Source: Artemia franciscana
Lineage: Eukaryota; Arthropoda; Branchiopoda; Anostraca; Artemiidae
Assembly (NCBI RefSeq): GCF_032884065.1
Contig: NC_088879.1
Span: 22,368,038 to 22,432,037 of the forward strand
Length of the DNA stretch: 64,000 bases
Direction of reading: 5' to 3'
The position numbers were made by a program, and so were the translations under genes. How positions within the stretch are numbered: position 1 is the first letter of the stretch; the number at the start of each line of letters is the position of its first letter. Positions 47,442 through 51,949 of this stretch are shown one piece after another. The notes beneath the pieces were generated by a model. It did not search any database and was not told the origin of the DNA. It saw only the letters and a program-made list of their open reading frames with translations.

Positions 47442-48945
47442 AATAACATTTATTCACCTACCATCTACAAAAAATAGATTATAATGGGGCACTACAAAAA
47501 GAAGAAAGAAAAGAAAAAGAAACCAGCTTCCAAAAGATAAAGATATGATACTCAAATAAATGCAGGCGAGAAACGTCGTTTGTGCACTGATTATTTTGAA
47601 TGCTAGACCATTGTTTGGATGGCTCTCTTAGACCATATTTTTCAAGGCGGGAGTTCTTATAATGTTTGGGTACGTACAGTAAAAATTTTGTATATTTATA
47701 GTAGCACTTTTTGATGTTTCAGTGTCTTTCAATGACGGCATGTGGGATACACCAATGAGGTAGGTTATGTGTGGTATGCACACGGAACAATAAATCGAGG
47801 CAAGAGATTTCCTGGTGTAGCTTCCGCGATTCGGCACTACAGACGCATAAGCGCATTTAATGGCGGTAATTGTTTGCTTAACAATTGTTTATCTAGTTTT
47901 AATGATTGTTTCTACAATCATGATACCCTTGATACCTCAGCTCCAATACCGTAGGGACCACATGATTTCCGAGAGTAACAGAATCACTTTTCGGTGCACA
48001 AAAGGACAAAAATTCACACTTATCAATGTTGATAGAAAGCCCGATAGATTGAAAGTAATTAGGGGTCGATTCAGGTTATCTTGTAAGTCTGCTTTGGATC
48101 TACTGAGCAAAAGGATGTGATCAGCGTATGCCAAGTAAGACAGGTCAGTACGATGCAATAGGAGAGAGGGCGAGATGCGGTCCAGAATCTTGGAGATTGT
48201 ATGTTTGAAAATAAGATGAGGACTAAGAACGCTGCCTTGCCTCGCACCTCTTCGGATTTTTGCGGGATCTGAAATTGTACCTTTCCATTTGGCCAACATA
48301 GTCGAATTTTTGTACCAAAATGAAAAATGACCCAATGGAACCACGAAAGAAATATCTGAGAGTTGAGATTGCAACTTCATGCTAAATTGAAAACCAGCAA
48401 TATATTCTATTTCAAATTTCCTCTGTTGATATTTATCGAATCTTTCATTTTACCTTCAGATGCCGCAATTAAATTTATGGAGTTTTTAATCTAAAGGAAG
48501 TTTCAACGTGTGTGTGAAAGACCGAAAAGGATAGGTGAAGACTTAATAGGTGACATATAGACTTGATAGGTGAAGTTCATCTAATGGGCGTTCAACTATA
48601 TGACGTTGACTCCGTATAACGTTCGCTTATGTCACTTTTACTTCCTTAGAGCTCAATACTTTTTGATCATGTTTGATATGACATTTTTGATATGTTGATC
48701 ATCCTAGTGCTCACGATATGCCCTTAGAATATATGATGTCCACACTCCTAGAATGGATTTTTAAAATATGTAACTATTATCATAATAAACACAAACAGTG
48801 TGTAAAAACACACAATGTTTGTGTTTTTACATTGTTTGTAATATCTTTTATTACGAATATTTTTGCTCGTTGTAAATATGTATTATTTTAGGTGATTGAC
48901 GAGTTCATCGAGCAGGATCTATTTCCGGCATCAGTATTTGGATGA
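8302..48945 (+). CDS. NAD(P)-binding extended SDR / epimerase-dehydratase family protein, 7 exons
   Basis: Joined exons 8302-8332, 13710-13883, 21829-22037, 31038-31194, 37756-38021, 42917-43132 and 48892-48945 give 1107 nt, that is 368 residues plus TGA. All six introns begin GT and end AG, and split codons join cleanly. The protein starts with a beta strand running into the nucleotide-binding motif GGCGFVG (residues 10-16). An acidic residue after strand 2 (D36) would favour NAD. NLAAET (88-93), ELSSGNMG (127-134) and IRPPLVYGRADR (176-187) are at the places expected of extended SDRs. The active-site YxxxK reads MxxxK (M153, K157), so classical SDR chemistry is doubtful. From memory it resembles an uncharacterised invertebrate family of about 370 residues annotated as NAD-dependent epimerase/dehydratase. 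The substrate is unknown. In-frame stops at 8293 and 8299 fix the start. No gene symbol can be assigned. Confidence 0.9.
8891..8920. repeat. Three exact tandem copies of TGACCTTTGA in intron 1
   Basis: The decamer is repeated three times without a mismatch. Read on the minus strand it gives AGGTCA hexamers spaced by four bases (a DR4 layout), a nuclear-receptor half-site pattern. It is 560 bp from the start codon. Chance or a small satellite is equally possible. Confidence 0.6.
9850..10575. repeat. Dispersed repeat family E, direct and inverted copies
   Basis: A block containing 'tatgaaagagcataaaaaa', then 'tttcactttcacccta' and 'ctgcaaatttacc', occurs at about 10017-10115 and 10478-10575 on the plus strand and inverted at about 9862-9960. 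A more diverged inverted piece is near 8410-8530. The copies are 70-85% alike by eye. The arrangement suggests a short nonautonomous element or its relics, in intron 1. Confidence 0.6.
11634..11687. repeat. Poly(T) run of 54
   Basis: An uninterrupted homopolymer in intron 1. It could be the poly(A) tail of an old minus-strand retroposon, but no element body is recognisable beside it. Confidence 0.9.
12230..12405 (-). repeat. Single family A unit, inverted
   Basis: The reverse complement shows the family A order: 'gtagaaactttgg', 'aactcattcaattc', 'ctagtgccctttttaagagtc', a C-rich tract and 'catccaatcaaaatttca'. It is a lone unit in intron 1, opposite in orientation to the array at 25.8-27.6 kb. 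Confidence 0.6.
12429..12468. repeat. Two-tier palindrome
   Basis: Outer arms CTCTTTACTT and AAGTAAAGAG (10 bp) enclose a perfect 14-bp palindrome AGCACAATTGTGCT. It could extrude as a cruciform or be the fused ends of a small inverted-repeat transposon. It adjoins the family A unit. Confidence 0.7.
12500..13700. other. End of intron 1, nothing recognised
   Basis: T-rich, low-complexity intronic DNA leading to the exon 2 acceptor. I found no coding frame, repeat or RNA structure that I could support. Confidence 0.5.
13710..13883 (+). CDS. SDR gene exon 2
   Basis: The acceptor is a T-rich tract ending ctttttcag at 13709. The exon supplies the rest of Gly11, then CGFVGRNLVELL and strand 2 with D36, and ends within codon 69 before gtaagt at 13884. 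It encodes residues 12-68, the first beta-alpha-beta unit of the Rossmann fold. Confidence 0.9.
14575..14720 (+). repeat. Degenerate family A-like fragment
   Basis: The phrases 'gtttctagtgccctttttag', 'gattggagggaaactagtccccctc' and 'tttttcccaaaag' follow the family A order, but the rest of the unit has decayed. It lies in intron 2. Confidence 0.4.
15360..15600. repeat. Dispersed repeat family D
   Basis: The block 'tttgctctttacc..aaagttt', 'attctttaagaatgactcctgaaacacaaggg' and 'gcagtccct' recurs in recognisable form at 61275-61440. Unknown element, with no coding capacity seen. Confidence 0.5.
16505..19171 (+). mobile_element. Family B element, copy 1 (tandem core, terminal hairpin; Helentron-like layout)
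   Basis: It starts at 'acaagagctaagagctcat' and ends after a hairpin CACTTGGT-TAAT-ACCAAGTG (19140-19159) followed by gccataaaa. Between them, units of about 295 bp repeat, each with 'atcaaatttcatt.agatccgatcacccgt', 'aagagagcggatcc', 'tcaatcatgtatctag' and 'aagtttcatcccgatccctcc'. Poly-C tracts separate them. A short inverted match (5' 'cacttgtgac', 3' 'aagtgccat' reversed) links the ends. Short inverted ends, a tandem core and a 3' hairpin resemble nonautonomous Helentrons (HINE/DINE-1). That assignment is inference. A LINE tail is inserted at 18234-19131. A second copy is at 34667-37000. Confidence 0.65.
18234..19131 (-). pseudogene. 5'-truncated LINE tail nested in family B, with 7-bp TSD
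   Basis: An 898-bp minus-strand insertion is flanked by ctatatg at 18227-18233 and 19132-19138, and splits the 3' end of family B copy 1. The coding remnant has the RT C-terminal region (FNSKIRPILYYGGEVWGLE, then a Leu-rich stretch) and a zinc-like motif with RYTCPIGGDLDELDHFLFRC. The 3' end is a short (ATTC)n tail at the 18234 side, as in CR1/L2-type LINEs. At least two frameshifts break the frame (near 18800 and 18900). It cannot encode a functional protein. Confidence 0.85.
19290..20933 (-). pseudogene. Decayed LINE ORF2: endonuclease kept, RT core deleted
   Basis: The best part is 20933-20367, an endonuclease N-terminus: MRIVTWNIQGVKNKV, then VIVLIETGHSEDS, GILVLIKQG, GVVYIAPQNTSYS and VMGDFNPY. 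Downstream, frames at 20242-19949, 20036-19788 and 19775-19572 are the linker between endonuclease and RT (basic, coiled-coil-like), joined by frameshifts. At 19560-19290 the sequence jumps to a C-terminal zinc-like motif (RYTCPLYRVKDDYLVHCLS), similar to that of the nested LINE tail at 18.2-19.1 kb. The whole RT catalytic core is missing. Same clade as its neighbour but a separate insertion. Confidence 0.75.
21015..21305 (-). pseudogene. Possible LINE ORF1 C-terminal remnant
   Basis: A 96-codon frame directly upstream (in the minus sense) of the decayed ORF2. It is strongly basic, with K/L heptad-like spacing over its first 60 residues (coiled-coil character), and ends in ATAYTTDYYRLSFQHN. 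Position and composition fit an ORF1 tail. No zinc knuckle is visible. Assignment rests on context. Confidence 0.4.
21829..22037 (+). CDS. SDR gene exon 3
   Basis: The acceptor is a long T tract ending ttttag at 21828. It completes Leu69 and encodes residues 70-138, including FDFVINLAAETKPG (strand 4 and its cofactor loop) and the strand-5 segment VKRYVELSSGNMGSS with the candidate active-site serines S129/S130. The donor is gtgaac at 22038, phase 0. Confidence 0.9.
22740..22997 (+). repeat. Family A unit left of the Penelope-like element
   Basis: It contains 'gtcgtataaacttacgaggtggctcatt', 'agtcaaaagtgaccggagagcaacaagccccc', 'catccggtaaaaattttgagataaccatt' and 'aaaaactccggggtcggcacaac', and runs up to ttgtaagttatgcaa, where the Penelope-like element interrupts it. 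Confidence 0.7.
23112..23151 (-). ncRNA. Hammerhead-ribozyme-like motif, left arm
   Basis: The reverse complement of the right-arm motif is conserved base for base in the stem (ggcccc..gggagcc on the plus strand). Both arms therefore keep the same terminal structure. Confidence 0.45.
23486..23864 (-). pseudogene. Inverted partial copy of the Penelope endonuclease tail
   Basis: The minus-strand frame encodes PDTFESAIADHVFNFPHHSI and onward, almost identical to the C-terminal 125 residues of the right-arm frame. The GIY-YIG core is absent because the left arm breaks off at 23864. A few extra codons to 23875 come from unique spacer DNA. Confidence 0.85.
23898..24461 (+). pseudogene. GIY-YIG endonuclease domain of a Penelope-like element (truncated)
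   Basis: The open frame runs from just after an in-frame TAA (23895-23897) to the stop at 24459-24461, 187 codons. It contains GKDKVPRNIQQGVYKIPCSC, then GKFYVGRTQQNLKNRLQQH, matching the GIY...YIG...R layout (here GVY and YVG, with the conserved Arg), and a His/Asp-bearing helix (ESAIADHVFNF). In intact elements this domain follows the reverse transcriptase and nicks the target DNA. Here the RT and N-terminal part are missing, so the copy is defective. Confidence 0.85.
24793..24833 (+). ncRNA. Hammerhead-ribozyme-like motif, right arm
   Basis: The layout is TTGAGAA, a, GGCTCC (stem), CGGACGT (loop), GGGGCC (stem, one G-U pair), then GAAA. This is the hammerhead core order CUGAnGA / stem II / GAAA, with a degenerate first box and one extra base. 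Penelope-like elements are known to carry hammerhead motifs in their terminal repeats. Cleavage is unlikely given the changed core. Confidence 0.45.
24985..25195 (+). repeat. Family A unit right of the Penelope-like element
   Basis: It continues the unit interrupted at 22997: 'ctggggtatatatggctctta', 'ctcgtataaacttcagagagggctcatttgattgg', a C-rich tract, 'gatgaaattttgagatagccattttgttaaa'. Confidence 0.7.
25200..25800 (-). pseudogene. LINE RT C-terminal fragment
   Basis: The minus-strand reading, with several stops, gives YLGSWINYDGGTVNEIKKRI, LRLRLRLLNSTVMFILLYAS, ERRILAFENVCLG and DRVTDIVVRRRTGQPPATDL, the familiar end of LINE polymerases. It lies between family A units. It is GC-richer than its surroundings. 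Clade not resolved. Confidence 0.75.
25830..27625 (+). repeat. Family A tandem array, six to seven units of about 270 bp
   Basis: Units begin at about 25930, 26200, 26468, 26765, 27018, 27292 and 27437. The shared order is '(g)taagttatgcccc(g)ggggcatataaggttttta(t/c)g', 'gtataaacttcggagg.ggctcatttgattg.aaattgaaagttct', 'ttaagagtcaaaag', 'ggcaactagcc' plus C-tract, 'atccgat.aaaattttgagatagccattttgtt' and 'aacaaaaactccggggtc.acac'. The unit near 27437 is truncated. No coding frame spans units. Further units are at 12.2, 22.7, 24.98 and 61.9-63.0 kb. Confidence 0.75.
27675..28012. repeat. Direct duplicate with inverted outer motif
   Basis: 'attcagttt.attttattagt.ctt' with 'gactgttcaagaca.atatag' occurs at about 27680-27735 and again at 27919-27973. 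The phrase 'gtaaaagtctaaagcctacta' (27777) reappears inverted as 'agtaggttttagacttttac' (27990). Unknown small element. Confidence 0.5.
28040..28355. repeat. Diverged tandem duplication of about 160 bp
   Basis: Two successive blocks share 'gtttgcatattcaat.taag.tt.actc.tttaa.atttattta' and 'tatgattgtttatttaatttct'. Non-coding, in intron 3. Confidence 0.6.
28360..29390. other. Intron 3 stretch, nothing recognised
   Basis: AT-rich DNA. I found no gene, long repeat or structured RNA in it. Confidence 0.5.
29395..30055. repeat. Diverged direct repeat pair
   Basis: 'gaaaatgaagcacaaacgagatctgcgg' with following 'gaaagac' and 'gacaac' and later 'ggatgatt' and 'gaaggaggaatg/aagaggaagaagg' occurs at about 29395-29645 and 29785-30050. 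Unknown family. Confidence 0.55.
30226..30405. repeat. Foldback element with TTAGGT-rich inner arms
   Basis: The outer arm agtcaattttttcagt...tgatga (30226-30262) is the reverse complement of 30371-30405. Inside, 'aggttaggttagattaggttt' is opposed by 'aacctaacctaaactaac', so the whole 180 bp can fold on itself. Terminal duplications were not found. The inner motif resembles, but does not match, the arthropod telomere repeat TTAGG. Confidence 0.65.
30816..30965 (+). mobile_element. LINE 3'-end fragment ahead of exon 4
   Basis: 'gggaacttcttgggagggtataaa', 'agattgggatggaagaggagtgtgcg', 'cttggtgctccaggggg' and a (TAG)n-like tail match the plus-strand LINE tail at 42400-42535 in order and spacing. 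It ends 70 bp before the exon 4 acceptor. Confidence 0.65.
31038..31194 (+). CDS. SDR gene exon 4
   Basis: The acceptor is ttaacag at 31037. It encodes residues 139-190: the loop with PEPWTEMAKHKRIVEQKL, where the SDR catalytic Tyr position is Met153 and the Lys is K157, then the strand-6 motif IIFIRPPLVYGRADR. The exon ends in the first base of codon 191 before gtatgg at 31195. Confidence 0.9.
31819..31877. repeat. (TA)n microsatellite
   Basis: About 29 AT dinucleotides. The Helitron starts directly at its right edge, and more TA repeats continue after the Helitron at 33895-33912, so the element probably inserted into a longer TA tract. Confidence 0.9.
33508..33700 (+). pseudogene. Helitron Pif1-like helicase C-terminal remnant
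   Basis: Plus-strand frames give RLAITINKAQGQSLES, GIDLNTDCF, then in the next frame FSHGPLYVAFSRVGK, and back to NLFICTDNGTAKNVVYSQVL. These are the last conserved motifs (V and VI) of Helitron Pif1-family helicases. A stop and two frame changes show it is dead. Confidence 0.85.
33861..33887 (+). repeat. Helitron 3' terminal hairpin
   Basis: TTGGGGTGGCGC, loop gaa, GCGCCACCCCAA: a perfect GC-rich 12-bp stem located 3 bp before the terminal CTAG. It is the presumed transposition terminator. The same hairpin is present in copy 2 at 38947-38973. Confidence 0.9.
34000..34660. other. Intron 4 stretch between Helitron and family B, nothing recognised
   Basis: AT-rich DNA with no supported feature. 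It includes a short 'aaagtaaagagcaagcaaat' phrase related to the dispersed 'ttgctctttact' motif of family D. Confidence 0.5.
34667..37000 (+). mobile_element. Family B element, copy 2 (uninterrupted)
   Basis: It has the same start (acaagagctaagagctcatatggcacttgtgac) and the same end ((gaca)n, cgattgctatatgtcacttggttaataccaagggccat) as copy 1. It holds about seven core units, against about five in copy 1. The hairpin CTTGGT-taat-ACCAAG is at 36977-36992. It shows what the 3' end of copy 1 looked like before the LINE insertion. In intron 4, same orientation as copy 1. Confidence 0.7.
37756..38021 (+). CDS. SDR gene exon 5
   Basis: The acceptor is ttttcag at 37755. It completes Met191 and encodes residues 192-279 with AVYKHL, ILWTEKLRRDVCHVTDLSRA (the extended-SDR segment where 'H-V-x-D-x' marks the boundary of the substrate domain) and GEVYNITDMSETTLGEI. 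The donor is gtaagt at 38022. The exon lies between two inverted Helitron copies. Confidence 0.9.
38940..40974 (-). mobile_element. Helitron, copy 2, inverted, with an extra internal 5' end
   Basis: The minus-strand 3' end is CTAG at 38943-38940, preceded by the 12-bp hairpin at 38947-38973. The outer 5' TC is at 40974-40973 followed by the tatatatataaaaataag start. A second, internal 5' end of the same sequence begins at 40413. Between them, about 530 bp of interior (the cctggtcgtcatttatactccctg block and T-rich tract) duplicates that at 39886-40412. T-rich (ttttttag)n blocks, the GAC/GTC minisatellite (39310-39720) and a helicase stub (39120-39315) mirror copy 1. In intron 5. Confidence 0.85.
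39120..39315 (-). pseudogene. Helitron helicase C-terminal remnant, copy 2
   Basis: The same decayed motif V/VI segment as in copy 1, in minus orientation (gctttgttgatggtgattgc to acgtaaaacttgcg). Both copies share the stop after QSLES, so the decay predates their spread. Confidence 0.8.
40980..42100. other. Intron 5 stretch, nothing recognised
   Basis: AT-rich DNA between Helitron copy 2 and the LINE tail. I could not support any gene or repeat here. Confidence 0.5.
42110..42560 (+). mobile_element. LINE 3'-end fragment, plus strand, ahead of exon 6
   Basis: The broken reading VKYGSETWVLRKTEE, then 'gctccttggacacgttctgtggatgaaagat', a linker and 'agattgggctggaggagaagagtgcg' with a 'ttagtagtagg' tail, is the C-terminal end of a LINE polymerase. 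The same protein region (NGPETWTLRKTEDDLL) occurs on the minus strand at about 43590-43630, so exon 6 lies between inverted relatives. Confidence 0.7.
42917..43132 (+). CDS. SDR gene exon 6
   Basis: The acceptor is gtctttcag at 42916. It encodes residues 280-351: an acidic start (LDLEGVVEEGNEKHLNEW), then ENTPVSPFISKETILGKHLW and DTTKLKATGFCPLYP, the substrate-binding C-terminal region typical of extended SDRs. The donor is gtaaac at 43133, phase 0. LINE tails in opposite orientation flank it. Confidence 0.9.
43145..44890 (-). pseudogene. Decayed LINE polymerase, minus strand, after exon 6
   Basis: With many stops and shifts the minus strand reads LFCEEELEIILKQLKNNCIP with NESLIYRG (44491-44288), then a region ending in the RT thumb: QVDNFTYLGSIIRKDGG, KNRKISLRTKIRILDATVMT and ETWTLRKTEDDLL. 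The catalytic YADD region is not readable. The element is old. It starts close to the exon 6 donor. Confidence 0.75.
44940..46010. repeat. Dispersed repeat family G, three partial copies
   Basis: 'ccgctaagcaagattaattg.cctt.ggccaaggacctt' occurs at about 45040 and 45957. 'gtccgtattttgccattacaa.gagaaaccaacatt' occurs at about 44970 and 45269. Together they suggest overlapping copies of one unknown repeat, duplicated within intron 6. Confidence 0.55.
45840..45870 (+). ncRNA. Hammerhead-like motif, probable Penelope remnant
   Basis: CTGACGA, c, GATTGC (stem), TGTATAT (loop), GTGATC (stem with two G-U pairs), GAAA. This fits the hammerhead core better than the motif in the complete element at 23-25 kb, again with one extra base before stem II. 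No GIY-YIG coding is visible nearby, so it would be an isolated terminal fragment. Confidence 0.4.
46290..47375 (-). pseudogene. Decayed LINE fragment with YADN
   Basis: Minus-strand readings include SYMAYADNIWFVSRKSQI near 47080-47030 (RT catalytic box, second Asp changed to Asn) and a C-terminal FNQTNLEYLRRNYSKYG, then FFSNLPQRLINTKSIDQFHS at 46660-46540. Several stops. Related to the fragment on the other side of the TA repeat. Confidence 0.65.
47386..47438. repeat. (TA)n microsatellite
   Basis: A nearly pure TA tract separating two decayed LINE fragments. Confidence 0.9.
47600..48400 (-). pseudogene. Decayed LINE fragment with YADH
   Basis: The frame at 48380-47937 contains IRRGARQGSVLSPHLIF and LSYLAYADHILLLSRSKADL, the RT fingers/palm boxes with the second catalytic Asp replaced by His. 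Downstream in another frame, IYCSVCIPHITYLIGVSHMP (about 47795-47735) and YCTYPNIIR continue the RT thumb region. Frameshifts and the lost Asp make it inactive. Confidence 0.75.
48787..48826. repeat. Nested hairpin upstream of exon 7
   Basis: AAACACAAACA and TGTTTGTGTTT frame an inner GTGTGT-aaaa-ACACAC, giving a 40-bp near-perfect hairpin 65 bp before the exon 7 acceptor. Confidence 0.75.
48892..48945 (+). CDS. SDR gene exon 7 (terminal, 54 nt coding)
   Basis: The acceptor is a TTA-rich tract ending ttttag at 48891. It encodes VIDEFIEQDLFPASVFG and TGA. The reading continues the C-terminal helix of exon 6 (HLKE to VIDEF), and the length matches the usual end of the family. A hairpin lies 65 bp upstream. 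Confidence 0.85.
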   Translation: MIDEFIEQDLFPASVFG

Positions 48946-48999
48946 GAAGCCATATTTGCAATTCCTATGAAGCTTCTTTATGTGATATATTGTTTTGAA

Positions 49000-50780
49000 T
49001 TTTTGAATATTGTTTAAAGTTTTTTGAATTTTGCTTGTGAAATTTCATTTAAAGTATTGTTCGATGCCAGTAATTATCTTACAAAATTTCCAGGTACTAT
49101 TTAAGTAGACAAAAAACATAGTTTAAAATGACCTGTTTTTTAAACCAAATTTCATTGTCAAAATTCTAATTGATCAAGACAATGCACCTAATCATACGGT
49201 AAGAATCATAATTTTTATTTCGGTGACTTTTAAGTGAGCCTCAGTAACAATGAAATTATAGTTGGTGATAGGTGATTTTAAGCTAGCGAAATTAAAATGC
49301 TAAAATTGATGAAATTAATCAACCAAACTGACTGCCTTCGGTACTTTGTCCTTTTTTTTGCTAAAAAATGAGGGTAATGGTTTTATGATATACCCCATTT
49401 TAATTAAACTTTTAGGGAGTCATTTTACTCTTTTTCTTTTGCCTTTGCACAAAAACTGTATAAACTAGCTTTGAAAGTTCGGAATAATAAACCAATTTTT
49501 CTATATTTTTTCTATCTTTCTCTTAATTATTCCTTAATTCACGTCTACTTTTTTATCCATTTGAAATTCCACAAATGGGCTTAGGTATTGAAGAAACCTT
49601 TTTGTTAAATCAAATTGTGGTAAATTAGAATTTTTTTAAACCGAAAAACTGCGCTGATATTAATGGAAAATTACCGAACATACATTTGTGTAATTTCTAT
49701 ATGAATAAATGGCGGAGACTGTTGAGCAAATTCTCTGCAGAAAAGAGAACTGTGAAATATGAGGAGAGAGCGTAATGGATAGCTATTAACTATAACATGG
49801 GCTGACTGAAAGTTGACTATATTTTTGGGGAATTTGACTGGCAACCTTGTCAGTCATTGAAAGCTGTAAGCTAAAAATACTGAAACCTAAATGTTGCTTG
49901 GTTCTTTTGTAAGATTCTTACCCAGTTTTTATATTTGTTTTGTAGTGGTATCATTAGTCCAGTCGCCAAGAAGAGGAGTGATGTAAATTATTTGTCAGTT
50001 ATGATCATTTTTATGGTATCAAAGGCTTAATTTGGGTTCTATTGGTATTTACTTTACTTGTTAGAAAAAATACTGCATACTTGATAAAAAAAAATATGGC
50101 TCTAATTTCAGCAAGACTGTTTTTATCGCACAAAAAAAGTCTGATGCTATCGTGGAGATAGTGTCTTTGAGGTTTCAGATGTACCCAAAGTCCTACTCAT
50201 GGGTATCATCTTTGACCTAGAATTGATTTAGAAGTTATTTGGTCTAGATAAAAGGTAGTTAATATTGCACTATAGAAAGTATTTTATTACGATTTTTTTG
50301 TGTTTCAATTTAAAGAGATACGTGCTAAAGATTTAGTTGTTTAACGTTGTTATGTCCTAACCTCAAAAATTATTTTTGTAAGCAATTCCCCATAAAACAC
50401 AAGCTGAATAAAAATGATACTTTGCTTTATCTGGTAGTTGAAAATATTTCGTCCTGAGTTGTGCCTTATCACTAGGCCTAGCTCTGCCTTATATTGGTTT
50501 ACTTTTGTGTAGTGCACTTGTTTGGTGTTTTGTAGTGTCTTATGTCTTTATGCAATGTTCCTAAATATAATTAGCTATAATGATATTTGTGACAACCACA
50601 ACTCATTTCTGAGTTTCTGTCAGTCGGTGAACGGGTGGATTAATAAGAACCCTCCTTTTCTTTGAATATTTGAAATTCAGTTCGAGTTGTAGCTGTTACA
50701 ACTGTATTGTCGTTAAGCATGATTGGGGTTGAGCTATAAGCCAGGTTGAGCTATCTATTTCGCTCTGCCTAAGACAATGT
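49000..50780. other. Downstream of the SDR gene; probable 3' UTR then nothing recognised
   Basis: AT-rich sequence after the stop codon. The first several hundred bases should be the 3' UTR. No other gene or repeat is supported. Confidence 0.5.
49486..49491 (+). promoter_or_regulatory. Candidate polyadenylation signal
   Basis: The first AATAAA downstream of the SDR stop codon lies 541 nt after it, in AT-rich sequence. The motif is common by chance in such DNA, so this is only a candidate for the 3' end of the gene. Confidence 0.2.
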
Positions 50781-50789
50781 CTTAATAGC

Positions 50790-51062
50790 GTAGAAAAATT
50801 GGCTCTGTGTAGTTTTTCTCGGAACTAATTTCCACACTCTACTAACGGGGGTCAGTGGCGTGACTGTGTAAGCTTATCCAGAGTCGACCCAGCTCTAAAT
50901 GGGTACCTGGAGAAATCTGGAGAAGGTAAACAGGAAGGGTGTGCGAAAGCACAGGATGGCTGGCCCCCAACCCCCCATTGCGCTTCTTGGCTGAAGGGCC
51001 AAGAAACGGAGATCAGCACCGCCGGTACGGACTGTAAAGTCTAATGCCGTATCCTTTACCTT
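50790..51062. mobile_element. SINE-like, GC-richer dispersed repeat
   Basis: A compact GC-rich block in AT-rich DNA. It has a near A-box (tggcgtgactg, 50856-50866) and a weak B-box-like gagtcgaccc (50881-50890), then 'ctctaaatgggtacctgg', 'ggccccc..' type C-rich sequence and 'gatcagcaccgccggtacgg'. The layout suits a tRNA-derived SINE. The boxes are imperfect and only one copy is in the window, so this is a candidate. Confidence 0.45.
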
Positions 51063-51644
51063 ACTAACTGCAAACAATTAACGTATTTCAACCTCCGTGT
51101 TTCCTGCTTAATTTTAGTGATAGACAGAGGAAATCTATAAATTTTTATAATTGACCAATCTATCTCTTTAGCATGTTTTGTCCAGTTGTTTAAGGAACAG
51201 ACATGTTATATAGCGTTTGCAGAATTGTAGAAAGTCTTTCCAACTAAAATTCAAAGTTTAAATTTCTTTTTCCTGTTTTTGGAATCCTATTTGCTTGTGA
51301 TCGACTAATTAGTTAACCTGTGTACTACTTTCACTTCGTGACATTCCTTAGGGCCATTCTTGAAAATAAATATTTATAAAAATGAAGGTGCCCGCATATA
51401 TCCTTGCACATTCCATCTTATAATTAAGTGAACGATTCCACTTGAGTTATTCTTGAAAGATTGCTTGAAGTTCCGCTTTGAAAAATGCAAAGAAAGGAAA
51501 TTAGGATAAGTTATAAATTGAGTTCGGTCAAAAGTAAATTTCTTTCATATTAATGCCCGTTATCGTGATTCACTGATTATTAAGGAAACGCAAGTGCTTC
51601 ATCACTGTCATTTTTAGCATTTGTATCTGGAATTTTCAAACTTC

Positions 51645-51940
51645 CGAGGTAATTCCCAAAAAATGCTTAATAATCTGATCTCAAAGAAAGAGTTGCCAGG
51701 TCAGTTTATGTTTAGTTACATTTTAATACTTCTGATCTACGTAGCCCTGGTTATTCCCAAAAAATGCTTAATAAGCTGGTCCAATCATCAGGTCAATCTA
51801 TATTCAGTTACATTTTAATCCTTCTGATCTACGTAGCCCTGGTTATTCCCAAAAAAATGCTTAATAAGCTGGTCCGAAAGAGAGAATCATCAGGTCAATC
51901 TATATTCAGTTACATTTTGATTCTTCTGATCTACGTGTCC
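51645..51940 (+). repeat. Three-copy tandem repeat, about 100 bp
   Basis: Units starting 'ggt(a/t)attcccaaaaaatgctt' at 51649, 51749 and 51841 end in 'cttctgatctacgtagccct'. They differ by small indels. Open frames that cross it are by-products of the repeat. Confidence 0.85.
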
Positions 51941-51949
51941 CCACTCACC

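Noticed and set aside
50856-50930. Possible tRNA gene within the SINE-like block
   Set aside because: A cloverleaf could not be drawn: the B-box is weak and no acceptor stem closes.
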